Source: Deltaproteobacteria bacterium (lineage in GTDB: Bacteria; Desulfobacterota; Syntrophia; Syntrophales; Smithellaceae). Taken from it: a stretch of 48,519 bases of DNA. Position 1 is the stretch's first letter, and the number at the start of each line of letters is the position of its first letter. The translations under genes and the position numbers were made by a program. The DNA lies in contig JANYAY010000050.1 in NCBI GenBank assembly GCA_025361065.1, positions 1 through 48,519 on the forward strand, in the 5' to 3' direction. The notes below the pieces were generated by a model. That model had not been told where the DNA came from, made no database searches, and saw only the letters and a program-made list of their open reading frames with translations. Shown piece by piece: positions 26,685-35,269 of this stretch.

Positions 26685-27079
26685 CATTCGTTTGCCGGTT
26701 TCAGCGGCTTGAATAAGTTCTCAAGCCAGCGGGCATATAGGTCCCCCTGTGCAGCTTCGAGTTTTCTACTCATGAATTCAGCGGCGCAGATCAGGTCGTC
26801 GATATCATTGGATTCGAGTTGAGGTTCCCAAGCCTTGGCTTGGGCGGCGGTGATTTTCCCTTTCTTTACGCTATGTGCGAATCCATTGCGGATGAGTCCC
26901 GTCCAAGAGAGTGCCGGGACTTTGTTATTGGTGAGGGCCATGCTGACGCCAGTAGCGATGATCGCGACTAGTTCACCTCGACTAGCGGAGTCCATCAGTT
27001 TCGTGATGGCCGGTTGGCTGATCGGACGAGAAACTACTTTGGCTGAGGTTCTGGTGGCGGTCGTGTGCTTAAGCTTCAT
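26654..27079 (-). pseudogene. SIR2-like domain protein, truncated by the RAYT element
   Basis: 141 aa. After a short lead, residues 35 to about 128 match the N-terminal region of SIR2-like effector proteins: GELVAIIATGVSMALT (in place of the GAGxS NAD loop), PALSWTGLIRNGF, DDLICAAEFMSRKL and DLYARWLENLFKPLKP. The sequence then runs into the inverted repeat and ends ECFRGHNTYLS within the element. The rest of the protein is absent. Such proteins are often NAD-depleting defence effectors, so this is probably the relic of a defence gene. The family call is from pattern recognition. Confidence 0.7.
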
Positions 27080-27381
27080 GAGGCCTCCGTATAAAAAACT
27101 CTAAATTAATAGGAAGTAATTAGTGTCAGGTCTTGGAATATTAGTTTTCCTGCCTCCAGTTAACATTTCATAATTATTTAGTGATACGTGATGCTTGATG
27201 CGTGGCGAATAATACAACGTCTCAAAAATAATGCAAGAAAAAACAGGTGGTTGTGTTAAAAATAGCTTACTGTGGTCATTACATACACACGCAATAAGCA
27301 GTCTGCATATTTAATTTCTTGATTTACCCCGACAAACACAGGAATATTGGGCTAGTTTAACAGCGCCCTATTATTGCTTCC
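27080..27381. other. AT-rich intergenic region, no feature recognised
   Basis: About 300 bases between the SIR2-like relic and the toxin gene. It contains AGTGTCAGGTCTTGG at about 27122, a sequence that looks REP-related, and no reading frame with support. Confidence 0.4.
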
Positions 27382-27735
27382 TCATACCTCTCGATGTTCG
27401 GTAAGCAATTTTATGCCATCAAGAACTTCCATCATCCTTGCTTGTGACACTTGCCCTATTTTTTCAACCAAGTCCGTCTTGTTAACGGTGAAAATTTGGG
27501 AAATGTTGATAATGCTTTTTCTGGAAAGATTCGCTTCACCTTTGTTCAACAGCACATTGCCGGGGGCATTTGCCCGGTTAAGGTTTGAGGTAAGAGAACA
27601 AACCACAACCGTGTTAATTCTGCTGGCATTAAATAAATTGTTTTGAATTACGATATGCGGATGTCGATATCCCGGCTCTGAGCCTTTGGGTTCAGAAAGG
27701 TTAATCCAATATATTTCGCCTTGTTTAATTACCAT
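27382..27735 (-). CDS. MazF/PemK-family mRNA interferase toxin
   Basis: 117 aa, the usual length. N-terminal KQGEIYWINLSEPKGSEPGYRHPHIVIQ is the PemK/MazF signature; the core has NTVVVCSLTSNLNRANAPGNVLL and the C-terminal half LVEKIGQVSQARM. It cleaves mRNA when free of antitoxin. Its start overlaps the antitoxin gene by 7 bases, antitoxin first, the normal order of type II pairs. Confidence 0.94.
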   Translation of the reverse strand: MVIKQGEIYWINLSEPKGSEPGYRHPHIVIQNNLFNASRINTVVVCSLTSNLNRANAPGNVLLNKGEANLSRKSIINISQIFTVNKTDLVEKIGQVSQARMMEVLDGIKLLTEHREV

Positions 27736-27986
27736 GATTCACGCTCAACAATTTTCCCCTGTTTGGTGCGCATGGCTTTGGAAATTGTTTTTTCTTCCTT
27801 GTCGGGAAAGTCTTCATACGCTTTATTCAACTGCTCAAGTAAAGATTGATTTTCTCGTATTTTTAAAAAGTCCTGTACAGCCAGGGCAAATACCTTGCTT
27901 CGGGAAATATGTAAGTCACTTGCTAATCTATTGACTTTTGTAAGCAATTCTTCATCCAATGATATTGCTGTTTTTACTGCTTGCAT
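27729..27986 (-). CDS. Ribbon-helix-helix antitoxin of the MazF-type pair
   Basis: 85 aa. The N-terminal segment VKTAISLDEELLTKVNRLASDLHISRSKVFALAV is a ribbon-helix-helix DNA-binding domain; the C-terminal tail (KTISKAMRTKQGKIVERESW) would wrap the toxin. A GGAGG site precedes the ATG. A diverged copy of its first 15 codons lies at 29561-29606. Confidence 0.92.
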   Translation of the reverse strand: MQAVKTAISLDEELLTKVNRLASDLHISRSKVFALAVQDFLKIRENQSLLEQLNKAYEDFPDKEEKTISKAMRTKQGKIVERESW

Positions 27987-28360
27987 GAAACACCTCCAAT
28001 CTTTCTGGCTAAGTTATACCATATATCATACCAATGTCAATACTATTATTCTTATTCTTGCCGCCTTGTTATCCGTTAAAAGCAATTTGTATTAATCTGT
28101 CAGGCATTGGCGCAAACCTTCGATGATGAAGTCAAATTAATCTCAGAATCCGGAAATTAATGGGGACAACCGCCCCCTTGATCCCCAGGACCTTGGCGAT
28201 GTAGCTGGCGCAGGTGACGATTCCCTGCAAGCCCCCCCATGATGAGTGATGGGAGGCTTGCCGTGTAATTCTGGGTGGATCACTTCCTCGCAGGATGTGA
28301 AGAGGGGATCTCCGTCCACGCGGAGAATTGCCCGGGGTCAGCCGTGGAGGCTTAATATTT
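27987..28360. other. Intergenic region with a selA relic
   Basis: About 370 bases. The left part is AT-rich (promoter of the toxin-antitoxin pair). 28092-28136 is a selA 3' end relic (separate entry). 28140-28340 is G+C-richer than its surroundings and on the minus strand reads through GGLQGIVTCASYIAKVLG, a coding-like fragment I cannot assign. Confidence 0.5.
28092..28136 (-). pseudogene. Relic of a second, diverged selA 3' end
   Basis: On the minus strand this reads FDFIIEGLRQCLTD and a TAA stop. The true selA ends FTFIIRGLRQCLS... (29757-29792). Differences fall partly in third codon positions, so this looks like the end of a different selA allele rather than a fresh copy of the local one. 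Confidence 0.65.
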
Positions 28361-29494
28361 TTAATCGATTGTAATCAAATCGAGAGGATATTTCGTAAAG
28401 ACTTCCCCCTTGCCGGGTTTTACGCACACGACGTATTCCAGAGCAAATATGCCGCAATTGGTAGTGAAATCGTAGATATGCGCACAAGGAACTATCATAA
28501 CATTTTCCTCAAGTATATAGTCGTCGTTGTGGCAAAATGTCGGCGGCAGATGGCCTGTACCGATACCATGCCCCAGAGGAACGGAACCGAAATCCGGATA
28601 GCCGCCCTCTTGGAGACGGCTGAGATACCATTTCTCAATTTCTTTTGTACTCGAACCAGGCACAAACATTTTGTTCATTTCCTCGATGACGGGCCGGAAA
28701 AAATCGACCATCTTCATGTAGTCCTTCGACTGTTTTCCAAACGCAATCGTCCGGAAACTGTCCGTACGGTATTCATCCCAAACTGGATGCAGATCGTAAT
28801 AGATCCGGTCTCCGTTTACCAAAATTTTATCGGTTGGCAAATGATCTCCACTGCCGAACTGGGATGTAAAGAGGCATTGATTCGGCGAATAGTAATAGGA
28901 AGCACCAAGCCTCCGCATTTCCAGCTCGGCATGGCCAATCAGCTCCGCCTCGGTAACGCCAACCCGTGCGTTTTCAATGATTTTGCTCGTGCCTGCGTCA
29001 GCTATGGCACAGGCGCGGCGAATCAGTGCCAATTCCTCCGTGTCCTTGTGGATCATTACATTGTCAATCATCTTTTCGCCATCCACGAGAGTTGCGTCCG
29101 GCAGCTTTTTGATAAGGTGGTCATACATGAGATATGTAATGGACGGCATTTCTACGGCAACAACCTTATTGTGGCATTCGTACTCATGAAGAATGTTTAC
29201 AACATTATCCAAAAAGCTTATGGGCTCTATACCGGCATAAGCAGGCATCCAGTAACGAATGTCCCTGATGTACCCCTCCGCCATGAGTCGTCCCATTTCC
29301 GCAAGTGAGACAAGGAGCGTGGGCTCTTCCTTTGCCCACACAAACAAGCAGTTTCCAAGGTTAAAGTCGTTGTGGAAGGTTCCTGCAACATAGGAATATT
29401 TTTGCTGATGCGTCAGTATCAACACATCAATTCCCTCTTTTTGCATAGCTTGCCTGACTTTTTCCGCATTTTTCCTGAAGAAAGAAAAGTTCAT
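28361..29494 (-). CDS. M24-family (creatinase/prolidase-like) protein
   Basis: 377 aa with an N-terminal creatinase-type domain (VLILTHQQKYSYVAGT) and a C-terminal pita-bread domain. The first metal-site Asp residues (YYDLHPVWDEYRTD) and His (LGHGIGTGHLPP) are present, as is the last Glu (FALEYVVCV). The Glu normally in the IEPGIY motif is replaced (MIVPCAHIY). It may therefore be a metal-poor, creatinase-like hydrolase rather than a true Xaa-Pro peptidase. It stands alone between diverged gene relics, which suggests acquisition as a block. Confidence 0.85.
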   Translation of the reverse strand: MNFSFFRKNAEKVRQAMQKEGIDVLILTHQQKYSYVAGTFHNDFNLGNCLFVWAKEEPTLLVSLAEMGRLMAEGYIRDIRYWMPAYAGIEPISFLDNVVNILHEYECHNKVVAVEMPSITYLMYDHLIKKLPDATLVDGEKMIDNVMIHKDTEELALIRRACAIADAGTSKIIENARVGVTEAELIGHAELEMRRLGASYYYSPNQCLFTSQFGSGDHLPTDKILVNGDRIYYDLHPVWDEYRTDSFRTIAFGKQSKDYMKMVDFFRPVIEEMNKMFVPGSSTKEIEKWYLSRLQEGGYPDFGSVPLGHGIGTGHLPPTFCHNDDYILEENVMIVPCAHIYDFTTNCGIFALEYVVCVKPGKGEVFTKYPLDLITID

Positions 29495-29560
29495 TTTTCA
29501 GTTCCCTCACTTTTATTAATTTTGTCTTATTTGTTTCGATTGTCACAACCCTCTTATTGC

Positions 29561-29606
29561 AAGCGATTCTTCATCCAATGATATTGCAGTTTTTACCGCT
29601 CGTATG
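29561..29606 (-). pseudogene. Relic of an antitoxin 5' end
   Basis: On the minus strand it reads RAVKTAISLDEESLA, matching the first codons of the antitoxin at 27986 (QAVKTAISLDEELLT), but the ATG is changed to ATA and the frame dissolves after 20 codons. It lies between selA and the M24 gene. Confidence 0.65.
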
Positions 29607-29675
29607 CAGGTTATATCCTCCTTGTCGCCCCGATATCCATTGCTTCATTGAAATAAAATCTCCCCTAACAACTCC

Positions 29676-29707
29676 TGCCCTAACCACCTGAAGGTGGCGC
29701 AAGGGCA
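29676..29707. other. Strong imperfect hairpin between the antitoxin relic and selA
   Basis: TGCCCT and AGGGCA enclose CCACCT-GA-AGGTGG. The stem is stable but has no U-tract on either strand, so it is not a standard terminator of selA. It may be a REP-like palindrome. Confidence 0.5.
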
Positions 29708-29729
29708 CGCGATAAAAGAGGGGGATGAT

Positions 29730-31163
29730 TCATGCCGGTGCTGGATTTTTTCCGGAGAGGCATTGGCGTAAACCTCTGATGATGAAGGTAAATTCATCTT
29801 CGGTTATCGTCCGCAAGTCCAGTAGAATTTCATTATTATCAACGCGCACAATAACCGGAACTTTCGCCTTCCGCAGCCCTGCTTCCATCCGGCTGGCGGA
29901 GATTTTAGAATTTTCCACACCCACTAAAAAAGTGGGGATTTTTTCCAGAGGCAAAGAGCCACCACCCGCTGTCGAAAAAGATTCTTTTAGAGATATCGTC
30001 AGCGCTGCGAATTTCTCTTTGCGTAATTTACTGATCAGCTTGGAGGCGCGTTTTTTTACTACGCCTGCAGACTCAGTCAGTGCTTTCAACGGCCGCAACG
30101 AAGATGCCGCCCGGTCCGGATTGAGATAATGGATCAGTGTTCCCTCCAGAGCGGCCAGGGTGAATTTGTCAATTCTCAGTACCCGGTTGAGCGGATTTTT
30201 CGCAATGCGCTCAAGGATGTCCTTTTTGCCGACAATGATGCCCGCCTGAGGTCCGCCCAGTAGCTTGTCACCGCTGAAGGTGACCACATCAATGCCCGAT
30301 GCGACAACTTCCCGAACGGTTGGTTCGTGCTGTAAACCGTATTTGTCCAGATCAAGGAGACAGCCGCTGCCCAGATCATCCATTACCGGAACCCCGTTTC
30401 TCTTTCCCAAAGCTGTAAGAGAAACAATATCCACTTCTTCGGTAAAACCAACGATGCGGTAATTGCTGGTGTGAACCTTTAAAATGAGACCGGTGTCTGC
30501 GCCGATAGCTTTTTCGTAATCACTCAAACGGGTGCGATTGGTTGTTCCAACTTCCCGCATGATGGCTGCGCTTTTTTGCATGACGTCCGGAATGCGAAAT
30601 TCTCCGCCTATTTCGATGAGCTCGCCGCGGGAGACTATTGCTTCTTTTCCTTCGGCTAAAGTATTTAAAACAAGCAGGACGGCGGCAGCGTTATTATTAA
30701 CAATTATAGCATCTTCAGCGCCGGTCAATGTACAAATTATTTCCCGGACATGATCATAACGGTTGCCCCGCTCCCCGCGGGACAGATCGAACTCCAAATT
30801 GGAATAGCCACAGCCCACTTCCAAGATTCTCTGCAGAGCTTCGGGGCTAAGCGGCGCGCGTCCCAGATTTGTGTGCAGGATGACTCCGGTGGCATTGACT
30901 ACCCTCTGCAAATGGCATTGGTGCAAATCTTTAATTAATTTTTCCACTGCCTGCGCAACATAATTTACATCTATGCGGGATGCGCTGTTTTCTATTTGGG
31001 AAGCATTCACAATTTCATCCCGCAATTTCTGCACAACTTTCTGGGTCATTCCCTTGACAATTTCACGCGACGCCAGCGAATAAATGTCTTTCTTTTCCAG
31101 AAGAAGGATTACTTCGTCAATCTTCGGCAGACTTTTTAATAATGATTTTCTTTTTTCATCCAT
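29730..31163 (-). CDS. selA: L-seryl-tRNA(Sec) selenium transferase
   Basis: PLP enzyme that turns seryl-tRNA(Sec) into selenocysteyl-tRNA(Sec). 477 aa from the ATG at 31161-31163, which has AAGGAG 8 bases upstream; the earlier ATG at 31178 overlaps the upstream gene and lacks such a site. Landmarks: LQRVVNATGVILHTNLGRAPL, LSRGERGNRYDHV, VNNNAAAVLLVLNTLA, MREVGTTNRTRLSDYEKAI, DDLGSGCL and the PLP lysine in FSGDKLLGGPQAG. It serves the UGA in fdhA. selB, selD and tRNA-Sec are not in the window. Confidence 0.97.
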   Translation of the reverse strand: MDEKRKSLLKSLPKIDEVILLLEKKDIYSLASREIVKGMTQKVVQKLRDEIVNASQIENSASRIDVNYVAQAVEKLIKDLHQCHLQRVVNATGVILHTNLGRAPLSPEALQRILEVGCGYSNLEFDLSRGERGNRYDHVREIICTLTGAEDAIIVNNNAAAVLLVLNTLAEGKEAIVSRGELIEIGGEFRIPDVMQKSAAIMREVGTTNRTRLSDYEKAIGADTGLILKVHTSNYRIVGFTEEVDIVSLTALGKRNGVPVMDDLGSGCLLDLDKYGLQHEPTVREVVASGIDVVTFSGDKLLGGPQAGIIVGKKDILERIAKNPLNRVLRIDKFTLAALEGTLIHYLNPDRAASSLRPLKALTESAGVVKKRASKLISKLRKEKFAALTISLKESFSTAGGGSLPLEKIPTFLVGVENSKISASRMEAGLRKAKVPVIVRVDNNEILLDLRTITEDEFTFIIRGLRQCLSGKNPAPA

Positions 31164-31174
31164 AAAAGGCTCCT

Positions 31175-32443
31175 TCATAACGGCTGGTCAATGTTGGCCT
31201 GCTTACGGCAAAATTCCCGGAAATTATTTACGGCAATAAAAAATTCCCTCATCAGAATAACCCAAAAATATCGTCCCCGCGGCGTTAAATATAAATTCGG
31301 CGGAAAATAGCGAAAAGACCCGGCCAAAATAAAAGCAATCATTTCCTTCCACAGTGATTTTAAAAACTTCCCGTCATATTTTTCTTCCAGCTCCGGAATA
31401 TTAATTTTGGTGCTGAACAATTTCATCAGGAAATCATAGCTCATTTGATCCTGGCGATTAAAACTACGGGCAGCCATGATGGGCAGTATGTTCTGCTCCA
31501 GAGAAACAATGTATTGATTGATATCAAATGTGTTGGCATAACAAATTCCCTGGAGATAGCCAATGGCGCCACTGCCCAGTCCTGCGTATTCATCATAATC
31601 AACAACATATTCATCAATCATCGTCTTTTTGGTTTTCTTTCGCGAAAAACACCACGCCGAAGAATAATCATAATTGTTTTCCAGACGGCGAGTAAGGAGC
31701 TTATATAATTTTTTTTCGCGGTTGAAATTAACTGTTCCGATTGTCTTATCCATCAGGTTTTGAGTGATCGTGGAAACCATCAAAGGATAAAATGTTATTT
31801 GCTCCATGTTTAATTTCAGCAAAATATTCAGATCGTCACTCAGCATTTGGGGTGTTTGTGTGGGGAAATTGAAAATCATATCGGCATTGACTGTATCAAA
31901 TGAACCCTGAATGTCACCCAGCTTTTCGGCAATTACTTCTCCCGATCCGTATTTTTCGAAACGGCCGATTTTTTTCAGCAGTTCGTCGTTAAAGGTCTGG
32001 ACGCCAACGGAAAGGCGATTAACCCCGGCCTGCTGCAAAATGGTGATAATCTTGGGCGTCAGATGATTGGGATTTGTTTCCACCGATATTTGCCGGATGG
32101 GAAAGTTATCCCTGGCGCATTGCAGCACATTAGCTAATTCATCAATCAAAATGGTGGGCGTTCCGCCGCCTACATATATTCCACTGAAAGAGTAATTTTT
32201 TTTCCGATAAAGTTTAATTTCTTTGATCAGCACCTGGTAATATCGGCGGGTCAGAGTCTCGTTAAAACGTACCCGGTGGAAGGAGCAATAGGGGCAAAGC
32301 TCTTCGCAAAAAGGGACATGTATATAAAGCAGCCGCCGTTTGTCGTCATCACAGAAGGGCAATGCGGGTACAATTCCTTCATCAAATTTCAGCGCACCGG
32401 CAAACTGATTCCTCGCAATTTTAGTAATTATTTGATTTAGCAA
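31175..32443 (-). CDS. HemN/HemW-like radical SAM protein
   Basis: 422 aa. The radical SAM cluster motif is CEELCPYCSF, preceded by YIHVPF, then YVGGGTPT, the SVETNPNHLTP segment and VNRLSVGVQTFNDELLKKIGR. These mark the coproporphyrinogen III oxidase/HemW group. The C-terminal domain (EYAGLGSGAIGYLQG...) fits HemN-like C-termini. It could be a heme chaperone or act on a porphyrin; sequence alone does not decide. It lies directly upstream of selA and probably shares its transcript. Confidence 0.85.
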   Translation of the reverse strand: MLNQIITKIARNQFAGALKFDEGIVPALPFCDDDKRRLLYIHVPFCEELCPYCSFHRVRFNETLTRRYYQVLIKEIKLYRKKNYSFSGIYVGGGTPTILIDELANVLQCARDNFPIRQISVETNPNHLTPKIITILQQAGVNRLSVGVQTFNDELLKKIGRFEKYGSGEVIAEKLGDIQGSFDTVNADMIFNFPTQTPQMLSDDLNILLKLNMEQITFYPLMVSTITQNLMDKTIGTVNFNREKKLYKLLTRRLENNYDYSSAWCFSRKKTKKTMIDEYVVDYDEYAGLGSGAIGYLQGICYANTFDINQYIVSLEQNILPIMAARSFNRQDQMSYDFLMKLFSTKINIPELEEKYDGKFLKSLWKEMIAFILAGSFRYFPPNLYLTPRGRYFWVILMREFFIAVNNFREFCRKQANIDQPL

Positions 32444-32601
32444 AAACTAACCTTTCCCTGTTGTCAAATATCGATATTATGTTGTCCAATTAGTATAAGA
32501 TGTTTAGCAAAAGAACGGTAATAATTGCAACTACAATTCCTTGAAATTACGAAGAATAGATGTTATAGCCCCAGGCAAAATATTCAGCAGGTGACAATTT
32601 A

Positions 32602-33162
32602 ATGGCTAAAAACAGAGTATTAACGTTGTGGAATGAAGAAGGTGTAAATGAAAAAGATACTGCCGTTTTACGTAAAAAATCTGCCGAAATTCCTGCGCCG
32701 TTAAATAAAGAATCCCGCAGCGCTGTCCAAACCCTCATTGATTCATTTTTAGACAGAGATGATGCTTCCGGTCTTGCCGCTCCGCAAATAGGCATTACTA
32801 AAAGGATTATTGTCTTTCGTAATAAAAATTTCGGTGAAAAAGAAAAAATAAAGCCCGATGATTTCGAAGTGTTGATCAATCCGCGGATTACTCAGACGCG
32901 TGGCGAAAAAGTGACTATGTCTGAAGGTTGTTTATCCTGCCCGGAAATCCAGATAGATGTCAGTCGCTTCCCGGAAATCAAGGTTCGCGGCCTGAATGCT
33001 AAAGGCGAAAAAATCAGCAAAAGATATCTGGATTATGTCGCCAGGGTTATTCAGCACGAGATAGACCATCTGGATGGTAAATTAATTGTTGATTATGAAG
33101 GGGACATTTATTACCCCAAGAGCAAAGAAAAACTTTTTAATAAACTCTTTGGCCGAACTTGA
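32602..33162 (+). CDS. def: Peptide deformylase
   Basis: Removes the formyl group from nascent proteins. 186 aa with all three metal-site motifs: GLAAPQIGI, EGCLSCPE (Cys ligand) and QHEIDHLDG (two His ligands and the catalytic Glu). First gene of a plus-strand run leading to the glycine cleavage genes. Confidence 0.95.
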   Translation: MAKNRVLTLWNEEGVNEKDTAVLRKKSAEIPAPLNKESRSAVQTLIDSFLDRDDASGLAAPQIGITKRIIVFRNKNFGEKEKIKPDDFEVLINPRITQTRGEKVTMSEGCLSCPEIQIDVSRFPEIKVRGLNAKGEKISKRYLDYVARVIQHEIDHLDGKLIVDYEGDIYYPKSKEKLFNKLFGRT

Positions 33163-33306
33163 TTATTAATTCCCGTTACTTTTTTATTCCACCGGAAATT
33201 TCTTGATTAAATCTTGAAATCTATTCTAAGTTGTAGTAGTTCTCACGCAATAATGCTGGAAAATTTAATCGGAATTTCATTATTAATTTCCCCCTGGAGA
33301 ATTTTC

Positions 33307-33636
33307 ATGTTGCAGGTCCATTGTCCGGTGTGCAAAAAATCTTTCCTTTGGACTGACGATATGCCGGTGCAGGATAAATGCCCGGGAATGGACTGTGAAG
33401 GGAATTATGATATTCACTCCGCATTAAAGCAAAACATTGACAGACATTCGCCCGATGTAGTGAAAAATATTTTGCTCTGTCCATCCTGTAGCGAGGAAAT
33501 TTCTTCCCGATTTACTCTTTGCCGGCATTGCGGTCAAGTTGTGCTGGGCGCTCAATTTTTCCGGAAAAGTTATTTTTTTATGGCGGTATGCATTTTCCTG
33601 ATAGGATTATCTTTTGTTTTTCGATACTTGGTTTAA
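33307..33636 (+). CDS. Small zinc-ribbon membrane protein
   Basis: 109 aa from the ATG at 33307, which follows CTGGAG; a longer frame back to 33214 has no such site. Four Cys pairs: CPVC, a CPGMDC segment, CPSC and CRHCG, so two zinc ribbons are likely. One C-terminal membrane helix (FFMAVCIFLIGLSFVF). The function is unknown. The stop lies 6 bases before gcvT, so it is part of that operon or translationally linked to it. Confidence 0.75.
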   Translation: MLQVHCPVCKKSFLWTDDMPVQDKCPGMDCEGNYDIHSALKQNIDRHSPDVVKNILLCPSCSEEISSRFTLCRHCGQVVLGAQFFRKSYFFMAVCIFLIGLSFVFRYLV

Positions 33637-33642
33637 GTAAAA

Positions 33643-34743
33643 ATGAAAAAAACACCATTATATGAAAAGCACGTTGCCCTGAATGCCAAAATAATTGATT
33701 TTGGTGGTTGGGCTATGCCCGTTCAATATACGAATGTCATTGACGAACATAAAACAACCCGCAATGCGGCGACCCTCTTTGACATTTGCCACATGGGAGA
33801 AATTGAAGTAAGAGGGCCGCAAGCATCAGACCTGCTGCAGTTTGCCCTGACCAGGAATTTACAAAAGCAGGAAATCGGGCAGATCAAACTTTCCGCCCTG
33901 CTCACCGACGATGGCGGAATAATCGATGATTTGACTGTCTATAAGCTGGCTCAGGATTACTATATGCTGGTTACCAACGCTTCGACCTGTGCGAGAGACT
34001 GGGAAAGGATCAATGCCCTGCATAAGGCCAAAGGGTTTGACTGTACACTGGAAAATATCAGTGATAATACGGGCAAACTTGATTTACAAGGCCCGTGCGC
34101 TCAGGAAATCCTCAGTAGGCTGACCCATTATGATTTAAACAGTCTGGCATACTATCATTTTGTAGAATTAAAAGTATCAGGTCAACCGGCAATCATCTCC
34201 CGCAGTGGTTACACCGGAGAAGATGGTTTTGAGATTTATTCCCCGGCCGCGATCATTGGCAATGTCTGGGATAGAATTATGAAAGAGGGTGTCAATTTTG
34301 GTTTAAAACCGGCCGGACTGGGGGCTCGTGATACCCTGCGGCTGGAAGCAGGCATGTTGCTCAACGGCCAGGATATTACGGAAAGTGTGAGTCCATTAGA
34401 AGTGCCCTATAGTTGGCTTGTTGATTTTGATAAGGAATTCGCCGGCGCTGCGGCTCTCCGGGCTTTAAAACTATCCGGTATTAAGAAAAAAATGGTCGGC
34501 CTGGAAATGACCGGCCGGGGCATTGCCCGGCACGGTTATAAAGTTTTTCACCAGGATAAAGAAATCGGTATTGTCACTTCGGGAACCTTTGCCCCGACTT
34601 TAAATAAAGCTATTGGTTTGGCTTTCGTCGATGTCCAGTACAGTGCACCGGATACCGGAATTTCCATTGCTGTCCGCGACTCGCGGAGTGCAGCGAAAAT
34701 TGTTAAAATCCCTTTTTATAAAAGGCTGAAGGCTGAGGACTGA
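33643..34743 (+). CDS. gcvT: Glycine cleavage T protein (aminomethyltransferase)
   Basis: 366 aa, usual length. Landmarks: DFGGWAMPVQY, the CHMGEIEVRG segment, ISRSGYTGEDGFEIY, GLGARDTLRLEAGM and IGIVTSGTFAPTLNKAIGLAFV. It transfers the methylene group from the H-protein lipoyl arm to tetrahydrofolate. First of four consecutive gcv genes. The last codons (KRLKAED) lie in a segment rich in GGCTGAAGG-type repeats. Confidence 0.96.
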   Translation: MKKTPLYEKHVALNAKIIDFGGWAMPVQYTNVIDEHKTTRNAATLFDICHMGEIEVRGPQASDLLQFALTRNLQKQEIGQIKLSALLTDDGGIIDDLTVYKLAQDYYMLVTNASTCARDWERINALHKAKGFDCTLENISDNTGKLDLQGPCAQEILSRLTHYDLNSLAYYHFVELKVSGQPAIISRSGYTGEDGFEIYSPAAIIGNVWDRIMKEGVNFGLKPAGLGARDTLRLEAGMLLNGQDITESVSPLEVPYSWLVDFDKEFAGAAALRALKLSGIKKKMVGLEMTGRGIARHGYKVFHQDKEIGIVTSGTFAPTLNKAIGLAFVDVQYSAPDTGISIAVRDSRSAAKIVKIPFYKRLKAED

Positions 34744-34831
34744 AGACAGAAGACAAGGCTGAAGGGAAAAGCGGAAATAAAAAACAAGGCCGAAGGCCAC
34801 TAAATAAACTTCAGCCTTCGGTCTTCAGCCT
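34723..34831. repeat. GGCTGAAGG-type direct and inverted repeats between gcvT and gcvH
   Basis: Several copies of (A)AGGCTGAAGG-like octamers (near 34723, 34755 and 34786) and an inverted pair, CTTCAGCC, near 34809 and 34823. They can fold in several ways in the leader of gcvH and form the end of gcvT. They look like a locally expanded simple repeat. Confidence 0.55.
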
Positions 34832-34870
34832 AAATACCTGAGAAAAAAAGAAAAATTAAGGAGAGTGAAA

Positions 34871-35269
34871 ATGTCCAAACAAAACCCGACTGATAGACGC
34901 TATTCCCGTGATCACGAATGGACTAAGGATGAAGGTGCCGGCATGGTTCTGATCGGTATCACCGATTATGCGCAGGAGATGCTCACGGACATTGTTTTTG
35001 TCGAACTGCCCGAGATAGGGAAAAAAGTGGCAAAAGGTGAATCTATGGCCGTCGTGGAATCCGTAAAATCGGTATCCGATATTTACGCTCCGGTCAGCGG
35101 CGAAGTAATTGCCATTAACAGCAAACTGGAGGAAGACCCGGCACTCATTAATCAAGATGCCTTTGGTGAAGGCTGGATTGTCCGGATGCGCGTCAGCGAT
35201 ACGGCTGAACTTGCTTCCCTGATTGATGCCGCAACGTATGATTTATTGATTTCCGAGGAAAAGCACTGA
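34871..35269 (+). CDS. gcvH: Glycine cleavage H protein (lipoyl carrier)
   Basis: 132 aa. The ATG at 34871 has AAGGAG 7 bases upstream; the GTG at 34865 is less likely. The lipoyl attachment site is Lys66 in VVESVKSVSDIY. YSRDHEWTK and the C-terminal GEGWIVRMR are typical. It shuttles the aminomethyl group between P, T and L proteins. Its stop overlaps the gcvPA start (TGATG). Confidence 0.96.
   Translation: MSKQNPTDRRYSRDHEWTKDEGAGMVLIGITDYAQEMLTDIVFVELPEIGKKVAKGESMAVVESVKSVSDIYAPVSGEVIAINSKLEEDPALINQDAFGEGWIVRMRVSDTAELASLIDAATYDLLISEEKH

Noticed and set aside
28328-29308. Long open frame antisense to the M24 gene
   Set aside because: The minus strand has clear M24 motifs; the plus-strand translation has none.
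29676-29707. Terminator of selA
   Set aside because: A good stem, but no U-tract follows on the minus strand.
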